Shown: piece after piece, positions 33,701-42,533 of the stretch
Layout of the letters: every line of letters begins with the position of its first letter
Position numbering within the stretch: the stretch's first letter is position 1
Assembly: GCA_030603495.1 (NCBI GenBank)
Contig: JAUVXR010000012.1
Location: 1 to 64,000 of the forward strand
From: a bacterium
GTDB lineage: Bacteria > Armatimonadota > Zipacnadia > Zipacnadales > Zipacnadaceae
Direction of reading: 5' to 3'
DNA length: 64,000 nt
Program-made: the position numbers and the translations under genes
The notes under the pieces: model-generated
Databases searched by the model: none
The model's input: only the letters and a program-made list of their open reading frames with translations
Told to the model about the DNA's origin: nothing

Positions 33701-34546
33701 ATGCACGAGATTCAGTCGTCACAGATAACCGAAGCGGTTGCCGAGCTGTGTCAGCGGGTCAACTTCGAGCTGCCCGAAGAGGTGCAGGCGGCACTGCGCA
33801 GGACCCGCAAAACGGCGACCACTGATGTTGCCAGGATGATCCTGGACCAGCTACGGGACAACGCTCGCCTGGCGCGTGAGGAGCGCATCCCGTACTGCCA
33901 GGACACCGGCCTGGTGGTGGTCTTTGTTGAGCTGGGTCAGGAGGTTCACCTGGTGGGTGACGATATACACACGGCCATTGACGCCGGGGTACGCCAAGGC
34001 TACCAGGATGGCTATCTGCGTCCGTCGGTAGTGTCCAATCCGCTGGACCGGGCTACCAACACCGGCGACAACACGCCGGCGATCGTGCATCTGCGGATGG
34101 TTGCGGGCGATGGGCTCACGCTGCACCTGGCGGCCAAAGGTGGCGGCAGCGAGAATATGAGCGCGCTATGGATGCTCACGCCGGCTGCGGGCAGACAGGG
34201 GATTATCGAGGCCATTGTCGAGCGCATCCGCGAGGCTGGCGGCAAGCCCTGCCCGCCGCTGATTCTGGGGGTCGGCATTGGTGGCGATCTGGAGAAGGCA
34301 GCACTGCTCGCCAAAGAGGCGCTTTTCCGTCCGCTGGGCCAGCCGAGCGACGATCCGGAGCTCGCCGAGTTGGAGCAGGAGATTCTCGCAGCGGTCAATG
34401 CGACCGGTGTCGGGCCGATGGGGCTGGGCGGCGCCGATACGGCACTGGCGGTACATCTGCTCAGCTATCCCTGCCACATTGCCAGTCTGCCAGTGGCATT
34501 GAATGTGCAGTGTCACGCGGCCCGGCACGGTTCGGTGACATTTTAG
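33701..34546 (+). CDS. Class I fumarate hydratase, alpha (N-terminal) subunit
   Basis: 281 residues, matching the N-terminal half of FumA. Fe-S cysteines lie in IPYCQDTG, GGKPCPPLILGVGIGG and SYPCHIASLP; TNTGDNTPAIVH and AKGGGSENMSALWML are family blocks. It interconverts fumarate and malate (or another dicarboxylate such as tartrate) with an oxygen-sensitive [4Fe-4S] cluster. ATG at 33701 follows a GGGG/AAGC context with no strong ribosome site. The beta subunit begins ~20 bases after the stop. Confidence 0.92.
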   Translation: MHEIQSSQITEAVAELCQRVNFELPEEVQAALRRTRKTATTDVARMILDQLRDNARLAREERIPYCQDTGLVVVFVELGQEVHLVGDDIHTAIDAGVRQGYQDGYLRPSVVSNPLDRATNTGDNTPAIVHLRMVAGDGLTLHLAAKGGGSENMSALWMLTPAAGRQGIIEAIVERIREAGGKPCPPLILGVGIGGDLEKAALLAKEALFRPLGQPSDDPELAELEQEILAAVNATGVGPMGLGGADTALAVHLLSYPCHIASLPVALNVQCHAARHGSVTF

Positions 34547-34566
34547 ATGGGGAGGTCTTGCCACCC

Positions 34567-35118
34567 TTGTCCTCGGATACCAAGCAAATCCAGTTGCCTT
34601 TGACTGCTGAGGCCATCGGTGACTTGCACGCCGGCGATGCGGTGGCGCTTAGTGGGATCGTCTATACAGCACGCGATGCTGCTCACCAGCGGTTGACTTC
34701 CGCGCTGGAGGCCGGCCAGCAGCTTCCTATTGATCTTGCCGGAAGTGTAATGTACTACTGCGGGCCGACACCTGCGTCCCCCGAACGGGTAATAGGCGCA
34801 GCGGGGCCGACGACGAGCGCACGGATGGACGCTTTTGCGCCGCAGCTCTACGCGGCGGGAGTCCCGGCTACTATCGGCAAGGGGCAGCGAGCCCGAGAGG
34901 TGCGTGAGGCGTGCCGAGAGTATGGTGGTCTGTATCTGGTAGCTACCGGCGGCGCCGGGGCGCTACTGGCTTCGTTTATTATCGAGGCTCAGGTGGTGGC
35001 CTACCCGGACCTGGGCCCAGAGGCAATCCGCAAGTTGACGGTAGCGGGGCTACCAGTCCTGGTGGGCTACGATACGCACGGGGGGAGCATATTCCCGAAC
35101 GACGAGAAGCTGGACTGA
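34567..35118 (+). CDS. Class I fumarate hydratase, beta (C-terminal) subunit
   Basis: 183 residues corresponding to the FumA C-terminal domain: IQLPLTAEAIGDLHAGDAVA, SGIVYTARDAAHQRL (substrate-binding Arg), YYCGPTPASPE, AAGPTTSARMDAF and GGAGALLASFI. No ATG is available; GGGGAGG at 34549-34555 points to a TTG start, either 34567 (11 bases) or 34558 (2 bases). 34567 is chosen for spacing. It pairs with the alpha subunit to form the heterodimeric enzyme found in many anaerobes and archaea. Confidence 0.9.
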   Translation: MSSDTKQIQLPLTAEAIGDLHAGDAVALSGIVYTARDAAHQRLTSALEAGQQLPIDLAGSVMYYCGPTPASPERVIGAAGPTTSARMDAFAPQLYAAGVPATIGKGQRAREVREACREYGGLYLVATGGAGALLASFIIEAQVVAYPDLGPEAIRKLTVAGLPVLVGYDTHGGSIFPNDEKLD

Positions 35119-35124
35119 CCCGTG

Positions 35125-36471
35125 ATGAGACTTTCGCTGTTACTGGTCGTGGTGAAATGGGGTATGGGTTGGCTTGCATATGGGCTGGCGCAAGCGGCGC
35201 TACCCCTGGGTTCGATTGGCCAGGCTGTAGCGCGGCCGCTGCTGAGTGTGTTGGTCCAGTTGCAGCCCCGCAACTCGTGGGCACGGGCGTATTATGACTA
35301 TGTCCAGGCCCTGCACATGTTTCCCCGGGGCCAGACCGACGAAGCGCTGAAGCTACTGCACCGGGCCCACCGCACCGCCCCCGATGACGAAGCTCTACAT
35401 CTGGACTGGGCGGTAGCGCTGACTATGGCTGGTCGCTACGATCAAGCCATCGGCGCCCTCGAGCAGCTTGGCAAGGACTCTGAGGGCCTCCTGCATGAGG
35501 AACAGTACTGGTCGGCGCTGGGCTGGGCGTACCTGCGTACCGGGCGGTTCCCGCTGGCGCAAAATGCTGCGAAACAGGCTGCTGAGAACGGGGTTGCCAC
35601 TGGGGAGATGCGCCTGATAATGTCCCTGGCGCTGCTCGGCGAACAGGGCTGGATGGACGGGGCGGGGGTTAGCGACATTCTCAAGAAACAGCCGCGTAGC
35701 CTGGGGATGGTGCTGGAATTCATCTACTACCTGGCCAGTATCGGGAAGCGCAGCGAGGCGGAGAAGCTGCTCGCGGCGGTGCCTGAGGCGATTCGCCCGC
35801 GTGGCTGGCGGATTGTCGCCCAGCATTGCTTGGACGAAGACGATACAACCTGTGCGCAATGGGCGCTGGCTAAGCTGAATTCCCTCGACCCCGGCTCGCC
35901 AACCAGCCTGCTGCTGGGCTGCGAGGTTGCAGCAAGGGCGGATAATTGGGCCGCGGCCGTTGCCGGTGCCGAGCAGGCGGTTACTCACCAGCCTGCTAAT
36001 CTCGATGTCCTCGAGACGGCGGGCCGGATAATGGCCCTGGCCGGAGAGCGAGAGACAGCCTTTCGCTATATGACAGAAGCCCTCGCCAAGGGCAGCCGCG
36101 ACGCGTTGGCGGGCGGGGTCGTGGCGTTGCATCTGCTCGAAGAGGCCCGAGTGGCCGATGCCCGCCTGGTTTTTCGGGTGCGGCGGACCGGCGATGAACT
36201 GGCCTGTCTATACGGACACACCGCCATGGCCTGGCTGTTGCAGATCGAAGAAAAGCCAAGGGAGGCACTGGCCTTGGCGGCACAGGCCTATGATTTCTGG
36301 CAGCAGTTGCCCGCCTGGGCAATGACCGAGGCGGCGCGGCAGAGCATCTTGCCCCGTCTGACGGCAATTGCCCAGTTTGGCGAGAAGGCTGAGGGGCAAG
36401 CCACTCGTCGTGACGCGGCTGACCTGCTATGTCGTCTGGACAGCGCTGCCGCAGGCACCGACGACGACTGA
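35125..36471 (+). CDS. TPR-repeat protein with N-terminal membrane segment
   Basis: 448 residues. Residues 1-35 are hydrophobic (LSLLLVVVKWGMGWLAYGLA), a signal anchor or signal peptide. The rest is helical TPR-like hairpins: AYYDYVQALHMFPRGQTDEA, LHLDWAVALTMAGRYDQAI, YWSALGWAYLRTGRFPLAQN and several looser repeats to ~430. Probably a scaffold facing the periplasm. No enzymatic motif. The GTG at 35122 is an equally possible start; no strong ribosome site is seen. It follows the fumarase beta gene by a few bases, so it may be co-transcribed, but no functional link is evident. Confidence 0.7.
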   Translation: MRLSLLLVVVKWGMGWLAYGLAQAALPLGSIGQAVARPLLSVLVQLQPRNSWARAYYDYVQALHMFPRGQTDEALKLLHRAHRTAPDDEALHLDWAVALTMAGRYDQAIGALEQLGKDSEGLLHEEQYWSALGWAYLRTGRFPLAQNAAKQAAENGVATGEMRLIMSLALLGEQGWMDGAGVSDILKKQPRSLGMVLEFIYYLASIGKRSEAEKLLAAVPEAIRPRGWRIVAQHCLDEDDTTCAQWALAKLNSLDPGSPTSLLLGCEVAARADNWAAAVAGAEQAVTHQPANLDVLETAGRIMALAGERETAFRYMTEALAKGSRDALAGGVVALHLLEEARVADARLVFRVRRTGDELACLYGHTAMAWLLQIEEKPREALALAAQAYDFWQQLPAWAMTEAARQSILPRLTAIAQFGEKAEGQATRRDAADLLCRLDSAAAGTDDD

Positions 36472-36637
36472 CCCATCTGGTGCCGCTCCCTATGGTCATG
36501 TTAGCCCGTACGCCTGAGCAGGTGCCGGCAGGATTGCTGTGCCTGCTCAAGGAAACTCATAGTATGATTCAGCGTAACAGGCGGCAGACACTCAACCGAC
36601 TGCCGGCTTCTGATAGCTACAGATGGAGGAGCAACCT

Positions 36638-38920
36638 ATGCCCAAAGACATTGATGTTTGTCCCATATTTAGCCCTCACAAGATCACGTTCCCGCCGGTG
36701 CCAATGTTCAGCTACCAGGACGACCTCGGCGATGAGTTGAAGCAGGGGCTTACCGGCGCCGATGCCCTTGGCCTCTATGACTGCATGCTGTTCATTCGCG
36801 AGTTCGAGCAGATGATCATCCAGCTCAAGGGCGGCAAGTTCGAGCCGTTGCCAGGATTCAAGTTTATCGGGGCCACCCATCTCTCGATTGGCCAGGAGGC
36901 GGTGGCGGCAGGCGCGATGTCGGCGATCCGGCCTGACGACTACATCACCAGCACGCACCGCGGCCACGGCCACTCTATCGCCAAAGGCGTCTTCTGGCTA
37001 CGCGCGCGGTCGCCTGACGGACTGGCTGAATTCATCGGCCGTGACGTCGGCGACATCTCCCCCGACGAGCTGTGGGAGATGGCCCTCCAGGAACATCTGA
37101 ACCGCACGATGTGTGAGCTGTTCGGCAAGGAGGAGGGCTACTGCCGAGGCCGGGGTGGCGGCATGCATATTGCCGACTTCAATATGGGCCATCTGGGCGC
37201 CAATGCTATTGTCGGAGGCTCCTATGGAATTGCCACTGGCGCAGCAATGGCCTGCGAGAAGCTGGGGAATGACCGCATTGTGCTTTGTATGGTCGGCGAC
37301 GGGGCGACGAATAACGGCATCGCGCACGAGTCCTACAATTTCGCGGCTATGGACCAGTTCGAGAACGGCACGCCCGTCATCTACCTTATCGAAAATAACC
37401 AGTACGGCATGACCTGTCAGCAGCGGGGCGAGGTCACTGGTGTCAAGTACTTGGCTCAGCGCGGCGCGGGCTACAACAAGGCAAATATGAACGCCGAAGG
37501 CGTGTGCGGGATGGATGTCCTGGCAGTACGTGACGCCGTCAGGCGCGGGGCCGAACTGTGCAGCAGCGGCCGGGGCCCGGTTATGCTAGAGTGCCATACC
37601 TACCGCTACATGGGCCACTCCCTCTCCGATACCCGCGAGGCCTATCGCAGCAAAGAAGAGGAGCAGATGTGGCGCAACTGCGACGCGATCGGGCAGTTCC
37701 ACACCCAGCTTCTCGAACAGGGCCTTGCCACCGAAGATGAGCTAAAGACCCACCAGGAACAGGCGGCCCAGCGCATCTATGATGCCACCGTCTTCGCTGG
37801 CAACGCTACCGACCCCGATCCGCGCACTATCTACGACGGCCTGCTCACCGACACCACCAGCGACGACCTGGATGAGGAGGGAGCAACTCCCGAAAACGAG
37901 TTGTTCCAGAAGCCCAAGCAGCGCAGGGGTGCCCAGCAAATCCTGTACCGCCACGCGGTCAATGAGGGGCTCGTCGAAGAGATGCTGCGTGACCGCCGCG
38001 TTGTCCTCTACGGCGAGGACGTCGCTGACTACGGCGGCGCCTTCGGCGTGACTCGCGGTATCTTTGAGATATTCGGCCGCGAGCGCATCTTCAACACTGC
38101 CATATCCGAAGCGGCAATCGTCGGGACCGCTGTGGGCGCAGCAGCCGTCGGCCTGCGGCCGGTCGTCGAGTTGATGTATATTGACTTCATCCTGATGGCG
38201 ATGGACCAGGTTGGTAATCAGGCCGCCAAGAACCGCTATATGTTCGGTGGTAAGGCGAAAGTGCCGATGGTCATTCGCACCTCCGTCGGCGGCGGCAAAG
38301 GCTACGCCGGCCAGCACTCCCAGAGCCTGGAGGCAGTCGTGACGATGTTTCCGGGCCTGAAGGTCGTAGCACCCGCAACGGCCTACGACGCCAAGGGCCT
38401 CATCAAGTCGGCCATCCGCGACGATAACCCGGTCGTCTACATCGAGCACCAGCACGCGTTCACCGAGCGCGGGGAGGTGCCTACTGAGGACTACACTGTA
38501 CCGATCGGTGTGGCTCGCGTGGCTAGAGAGGGGACGGACTGCACGGTGGTCGCTTATAGCTGGCTGTACTACCGCGCGATGGAAGCTGCCGAGAATCTGG
38601 CTGAAGAGGGCATCTCGGTCGAAGTGATTGATCCCCGCACGCTGGTGCCGCTGGATGTGGACACGATCGCCCAGTCGGTGCGCAAGACCGGGCATCTGGT
38701 AGTTATCCAGCAGGCTCCGGAGCGCGGCTGCTTCGGCGAGCATATCGCCTACCAGCTCCAGCAGCAGGTCTTTACCGACCTCAAGGCACCGATAAAGATC
38801 GTGGCCGCGCACAACGTCCCGCCGCCGATGGCCGCACCGCTCGAGGAAGAGAACCTGCCTTCGGTCGAGAAGATTATGGACAATATCCGCCAGACCGTGG
38901 CCGAGAATAGGAAGGGCTGA
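36638..38920 (+). CDS. 2-oxo acid dehydrogenase E1, fused alpha and beta subunits
   Basis: 760 residues. The alpha part (~1-380) holds the ThDP motif MVGDGATNNGIAHESYNFAA, GRGGGMHIADF and CHTYRYMGHSLSDTREAYRS. An acidic linker (~400-435) leads to the beta part: VVLYGEDVADYGGAFGVTRG, FNTAISEAAIVGTAVGAA, IRTSVGGGKGYAGQHSQS and APERGCFGEH. It would decarboxylate pyruvate, a branched 2-oxo acid or acetoin and pass the acyl group to an E2 lipoyl domain. Usually alpha and beta are separate genes; the single-chain form is less common. No E2 or E3 gene is in the window. GGAGGAG ahead of ATG 36638 sets the start; ATG 36623 lies within that site. Confidence 0.9.
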   Translation: MPKDIDVCPIFSPHKITFPPVPMFSYQDDLGDELKQGLTGADALGLYDCMLFIREFEQMIIQLKGGKFEPLPGFKFIGATHLSIGQEAVAAGAMSAIRPDDYITSTHRGHGHSIAKGVFWLRARSPDGLAEFIGRDVGDISPDELWEMALQEHLNRTMCELFGKEEGYCRGRGGGMHIADFNMGHLGANAIVGGSYGIATGAAMACEKLGNDRIVLCMVGDGATNNGIAHESYNFAAMDQFENGTPVIYLIENNQYGMTCQQRGEVTGVKYLAQRGAGYNKANMNAEGVCGMDVLAVRDAVRRGAELCSSGRGPVMLECHTYRYMGHSLSDTREAYRSKEEEQMWRNCDAIGQFHTQLLEQGLATEDELKTHQEQAAQRIYDATVFAGNATDPDPRTIYDGLLTDTTSDDLDEEGATPENELFQKPKQRRGAQQILYRHAVNEGLVEEMLRDRRVVLYGEDVADYGGAFGVTRGIFEIFGRERIFNTAISEAAIVGTAVGAAAVGLRPVVELMYIDFILMAMDQVGNQAAKNRYMFGGKAKVPMVIRTSVGGGKGYAGQHSQSLEAVVTMFPGLKVVAPATAYDAKGLIKSAIRDDNPVVYIEHQHAFTERGEVPTEDYTVPIGVARVAREGTDCTVVAYSWLYYRAMEAAENLAEEGISVEVIDPRTLVPLDVDTIAQSVRKTGHLVVIQQAPERGCFGEHIAYQLQQQVFTDLKAPIKIVAAHNVPPPMAAPLEEENLPSVEKIMDNIRQTVAENRKG

Positions 38921-38925
38921 GAGGG

Positions 38926-39792
38926 ATGAGAAAAGTCTACATGTTCCTCCTCGTGGCGGTACTCATTGTAGCGCTAGCAGACGCAGTGAGGGGCAGGCGG
39001 AATTACAGATTGACGGGGGACACGGATTCATCTAGCACAGTTTTGCCAGAGTCAGCGTCGCGTGAGGATGTCGAAATCCTGGATGAACTGGCTTCCAGGT
39101 ATGTGGCCTTGGGCGACTGTGATGCCGCTATGCACTATGCCTCCAAGAGCTTCGAACTTGCCCCTGTCACGACCAAGTTTTTGAGCGCAAGACTGAGTAT
39201 AGCGCACTGCTACGCTGAGCAAGGCAATCACTCCGAAGCTAGGACGCTGTACGAGGAGGTTAGGGACAGAGCGTCAGACCCCGAGTTAAAAGCCAGCGCA
39301 CTTGTCGAACTGGCGCAGATGGACGAGAAGGAGGACGAGTTGTTCAGAGAAGTAGTTGCGGAATACCCCGAGACGGAAGCTGCTCTCGATGCTGTTGGGA
39401 GGATAGCAAAGCGTCGGGCAGCCGCGACCGGTAGGCCGGTAACAGCAGAACTGGTGTCTATGGCTGAAGAGTTTGCTCAGTCGGGTGAGGAGCGCCAGGC
39501 CGCTGTCAGCCTCTACCGGGCCGCGCACTTTTATGCGCACGAGCAAAGGTATGAAGATTTTGCGGCCCTGTGTAAGGCTGTAGTTGCCCAATACCCAGAA
39601 TCGTCGTGGGCTCCGGAAGCACTACTCGACACTGCTACGCGCTACTTCGCGCAGGGCCAGTGGGCGAAGGTATTGGAAGCATCGCAGAAGATTCTTGACG
39701 ACTACCCCGATTCCAGTGTGCGTGGGTTTGCGCAGATGAACGCCAGAGTAATGCGGCAGTTCTTGGAAATCGAAAAGAAGTATCCCAGGTGA
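38926..39792 (+). CDS. TPR-like lipid- or membrane-anchored protein
   Basis: 288 residues. An N-terminal hydrophobic segment (VYMFLLVAVLIVALADAV) serves as signal peptide or anchor. The rest is TPR-type helical pairs: ILDELASRYVALGDCDAAMH, SIAHCYAEQGNHSEARTLYE, and a C-terminal 'ALLDTATRYFAQGQWAKVLE ... ILDDYPDSS' repeat like that of YbgF/CpoB and BamD periplasmic proteins. Probably a periplasmic scaffold. It begins 5 bases after the E1 gene, but the more A/T-rich sequence suggests it is not functionally tied to it. Followed by an RHS remnant. Confidence 0.7.
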   Translation: MRKVYMFLLVAVLIVALADAVRGRRNYRLTGDTDSSSTVLPESASREDVEILDELASRYVALGDCDAAMHYASKSFELAPVTTKFLSARLSIAHCYAEQGNHSEARTLYEEVRDRASDPELKASALVELAQMDEKEDELFREVVAEYPETEAALDAVGRIAKRRAAATGRPVTAELVSMAEEFAQSGEERQAAVSLYRAAHFYAHEQRYEDFAALCKAVVAQYPESSWAPEALLDTATRYFAQGQWAKVLEASQKILDDYPDSSVRGFAQMNARVMRQFLEIEKKYPR

Positions 39793-39800
39793 GGTGGCGC

Positions 39801-39893
39801 AGCACCACGACCAAGTACTACCATTTCGACGCGCTCGGCTCGACCCTGGCACTGACTAGTTTCAGCGAGACTGCAACTGACACTTGCGCTGCG
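39801..39893 (+). pseudogene. RHS/YD-repeat protein remnant
   Basis: In one frame the bases after the TPR gene read STTTKYYHFDALGSTLALTS, matching the RHS-associated core motif 'YyhfD.lGS...lTd'. Neither the YD repeats before nor the toxin tip after are present. A leftover of a polymorphic toxin or wall-associated RHS gene. Confidence 0.5.
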
Positions 39894-39961
39894 GGGCAGT
39901 CGTGCAGACTGACTAGTTTTGAGTAGCTCTTGCCAATCTTAAACACTGTCAAGGAGGTCGG

Positions 39962-41680
39962 ATGAGCGAACCAGTGGGCTGTTTTGTCCTCGTCTTGCAC
40001 GGACATACTCCCTACGTGCTGGGCCACGGAACCTGGCCGCACGGCGCGCAGATGCTCTATGAGGCCGCCGCCGACACCTACATTCCCCTGCTGTGGGTCA
40101 TCGAGGAGCTGGCTGCTGAAGATATCCCCGCTAACATCACCATCAGCCTCAGTCCCGTGACCATCGAGCAGCTTGCCGACGACCGCTTCAAAGAATGGTT
40201 CGAGGGCTATCTGAACAACAAGATCCACCGGGCCGGTGAGAATGATGCGGAGTTCAATGGGTGGGGCGATGGTCACCTGGCCTACTTGGCCCGTCGCTGG
40301 CGGGAGCGCTACGAGGCTCTGCGCGACAGCTTCGTCAATCGCTACGAGCGCGATATCGTCGGTCAATACCGCAAGTGGCAGGACCGTGGGCATATCGAGG
40401 TAATGACCTGCGCGGCCACTCACGGCTATCTGCCGCTCTTGCGGGAGGATGCCAGCATCTCCCTGCAGATCCAGCAGGCCGTGGCCACCTACGAGAGGCA
40501 CTTCGGTCGCCGGCCCCGAGCCTTCTGGCTGCCGGAGGCTGGCTACCGACCACAGTGCGAATGGGCGCCACCGGCCGTTGTCAGCGGCGAGGAGCCGTCA
40601 TGCTTCCGCCGGGGGCTCGAGGAATTCCTGGCCAATAGCGGCTTTGATTACTTCGTGGTGGATACCCACCTGCTGGGCGGTGGCCCTCCTGGGGCTGTGC
40701 AGATTGATTCTGCCCATACTCTGGGCAAGCAGTGGGGCACAATCCGCAAAACCCACGAGCCGCAGCCATACGACGGTGACAAGTCACCATATCTGGCCTA
40801 TTTTGTGGGTCACTATTATGAAGACCATCCGCCAGTGGCGACTTTCATCCGCGATCCCCAGACCGGCCTGAAGGTGTGGAGTGCTGAGCACGGCTACCCG
40901 GGCGACCCGGCGTACCTGGAGTTCCACAAAAAGCACCAGCCTGGTGATCTGCGCTACTGGCGCGTGACTGGTGCTGACTGCGCTCTGGGCGATAAGCAGC
41001 ATTATATTCCCGAATGGGCCGACGGAGTAGTGCGCGAACAGGCCGGCAACTTCCTGTGGACAGTCAAGGAAACACTGCGAGCTAACCAGCCTGGTTCAGG
41101 ACAATGGCCGGTACTGTGCGCGCCCTTTGACGCCGAACTCTTCGGCCACTGGTGGTTTGAGGGCCCGCGCTTTTTGGTGCATGCGCTGCGCTGGATGCAC
41201 CAGGACCCCGAGATTGAAGTCACGACCGGCAGCCAATACCTCGCCCAAAGCCCCCCGCAGACCGCCATCACACTGCCCGAGGGCTCCTGGGGCGCGGGGG
41301 GTGGCCATCGGGTCTGGCTCAATGAAGACACCAGGTGGTGTTGGCAGCGCATCTATGATGCCGAGGTGAACCTGCGCAATCTGATCCAGGAGCACGGCGG
41401 TGGACATGACGAGACCATGCACCAGCTTATCCAGCAAGCGCTGCGCGAGCTATTGTTGTTGGAGGCATCTGATTGGGAGTTTCTCATCACTACCGGGAGC
41501 GCCCGCGACTATGCCGAGAGTCGGATCCAGTCCCACCACACGGATTTGAAGCGCGTGGTGGAGCTGGCCCGCAGGTATGCCCGTGGCGAAGCGTTAAGCG
41601 AGGAAGAATGGGCCTACTTCGGCAGCCTGGCCGACCGCGATCACATCTTCGCCGACATAGACCCGGATTGGTATCAATGA
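39962..41680 (+). CDS. GH57 glycoside hydrolase, glycogen branching enzyme type
   Basis: 572 residues of the GH57/DUF1957 group. The opening FVLVLHGHTPYVLGHGTWPH carries the conserved His pair; PRAFWLPEAGY has the nucleophile Glu192; VLCAPFDAELFGHWWFEG has the acid Asp390. The C-terminal ~100 residues form the helical domain. Family members of this size (TK1436/AmyC-like) transfer alpha-1,4 glucan to alpha-1,6 branches in the cytosol. Another GH57 specificity (amylase) is possible. Full AAGGAGGTC site before the ATG predicts strong translation. It stands alone; the debranching enzyme at 15996 provides the matching glycogen function. Confidence 0.9.
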   Translation: MSEPVGCFVLVLHGHTPYVLGHGTWPHGAQMLYEAAADTYIPLLWVIEELAAEDIPANITISLSPVTIEQLADDRFKEWFEGYLNNKIHRAGENDAEFNGWGDGHLAYLARRWRERYEALRDSFVNRYERDIVGQYRKWQDRGHIEVMTCAATHGYLPLLREDASISLQIQQAVATYERHFGRRPRAFWLPEAGYRPQCEWAPPAVVSGEEPSCFRRGLEEFLANSGFDYFVVDTHLLGGGPPGAVQIDSAHTLGKQWGTIRKTHEPQPYDGDKSPYLAYFVGHYYEDHPPVATFIRDPQTGLKVWSAEHGYPGDPAYLEFHKKHQPGDLRYWRVTGADCALGDKQHYIPEWADGVVREQAGNFLWTVKETLRANQPGSGQWPVLCAPFDAELFGHWWFEGPRFLVHALRWMHQDPEIEVTTGSQYLAQSPPQTAITLPEGSWGAGGGHRVWLNEDTRWCWQRIYDAEVNLRNLIQEHGGGHDETMHQLIQQALRELLLLEASDWEFLITTGSARDYAESRIQSHHTDLKRVVELARRYARGEALSEEEWAYFGSLADRDHIFADIDPDWYQ

Positions 41681-41925
41681 GGCAGCTATCCGGGCAGAAC
41701 ATATCGCCGCAGCCGAGTGTCAAGAAGGATACAGTCGCCCGTGGCGCGGGCGCGAAGGCGAAGCTGGTGAAGGGGTGGTGCGAGGCAAAAAGTGGAGCTG
41801 CTGGAGGGCCCGGTTGCATGGGTTGGTGGCACCAGTGTGAGTCCACATGTATGCAGACAGATGGTGCGCATGGCCCGGAGACCCCCCTGCCAAGGTGAAT
41901 GCTCCACAGAAGGAGGAACGTCAAC

Positions 41926-42387
41926 ATGCGTAACATACTTGCTGTGATGCGTAATGTATTTGCTGCAGGTGCGGCAGGGGTAATAGGTGAATATGCGACC
42001 ATACGTGTGAGCGTGTGGTGGGCCTCCTGGGTGGTTACGCTGCCGCCCCCCGGCGTCTACCGGCTGTCTCCGTTTGTTGTGGTGTATGTAATACAGGGCT
42101 TTCTCTTACCACTTATCGGCTGTATCCCTGCTGGCGTTGTTGCAAGTCTGATCGCAACCCGACGTTGGAGGCGCAGATGTGCGGTCCTTGCCGGTGGTGT
42201 CGCTTGGCTAATATATGTTTTTGCAGCAGGGTATTTTCTCCCTGAAGGGCCCTGGGGAGTAGCGATCAATAGGATCGGCATCGTGCTTCTATGTGGCTTG
42301 CTCGCTGGTGGACTGCTCGGCAATCTCTTGTACGAAAGATTGCGAAGGAAACGTGGGAGTGAGCAGAGAAGTACTAGCATTCAATGA
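41926..42387 (+). CDS. Small integral membrane protein, unknown
   Basis: 153 residues with four predicted membrane helices (~12-30, ~45-70 with VVVYVIQGFLLPLIGCIPAG, ~82-102, ~112-132) and a basic C-terminal tail (ERLRRKRGSEQR). I do not recognise the family. AGGAGG ~8 bases before ATG 41926 sets the start. The sequence is more A/T-rich than the surrounding genes. The preceding 245 bases hold only a doubtful short frame. Confidence 0.65.
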   Translation: MRNILAVMRNVFAAGAAGVIGEYATIRVSVWWASWVVTLPPPGVYRLSPFVVVYVIQGFLLPLIGCIPAGVVASLIATRRWRRRCAVLAGGVAWLIYVFAAGYFLPEGPWGVAINRIGIVLLCGLLAGGLLGNLLYERLRRKRGSEQRSTSIQ

Positions 42388-42533
42388 TGGCAGCAATCCA
42401 AGCAAGCAAACGCGCGCTTCCTGAGCGGCGGAGGAACACGTACGACAGCGTGAGACCATGGTGGCGGGACCGACAGAAAACGCTAAATACAGCGGGAAAG
42501 TATGTGAGAGATCCCGGGGAGTGACATAATCTC

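Noticed and set aside
32636-33706. 356-codon minus-strand open frame
   Set aside because: Shadow of ilvB; composition typical of GC-rich antisense frames.
37742-38812. 356-codon minus-strand open frame
   Set aside because: Shadow of the fused E1 gene, which has full ThDP motifs in the opposite frame.
41677-41898. 73-residue frame overlapping the GH57 stop (ATGA)
   Set aside because: Attractive overlap, but the sequence is Gly/Cys/Trp-rich with no secondary-structure pattern and no family; probably chance.
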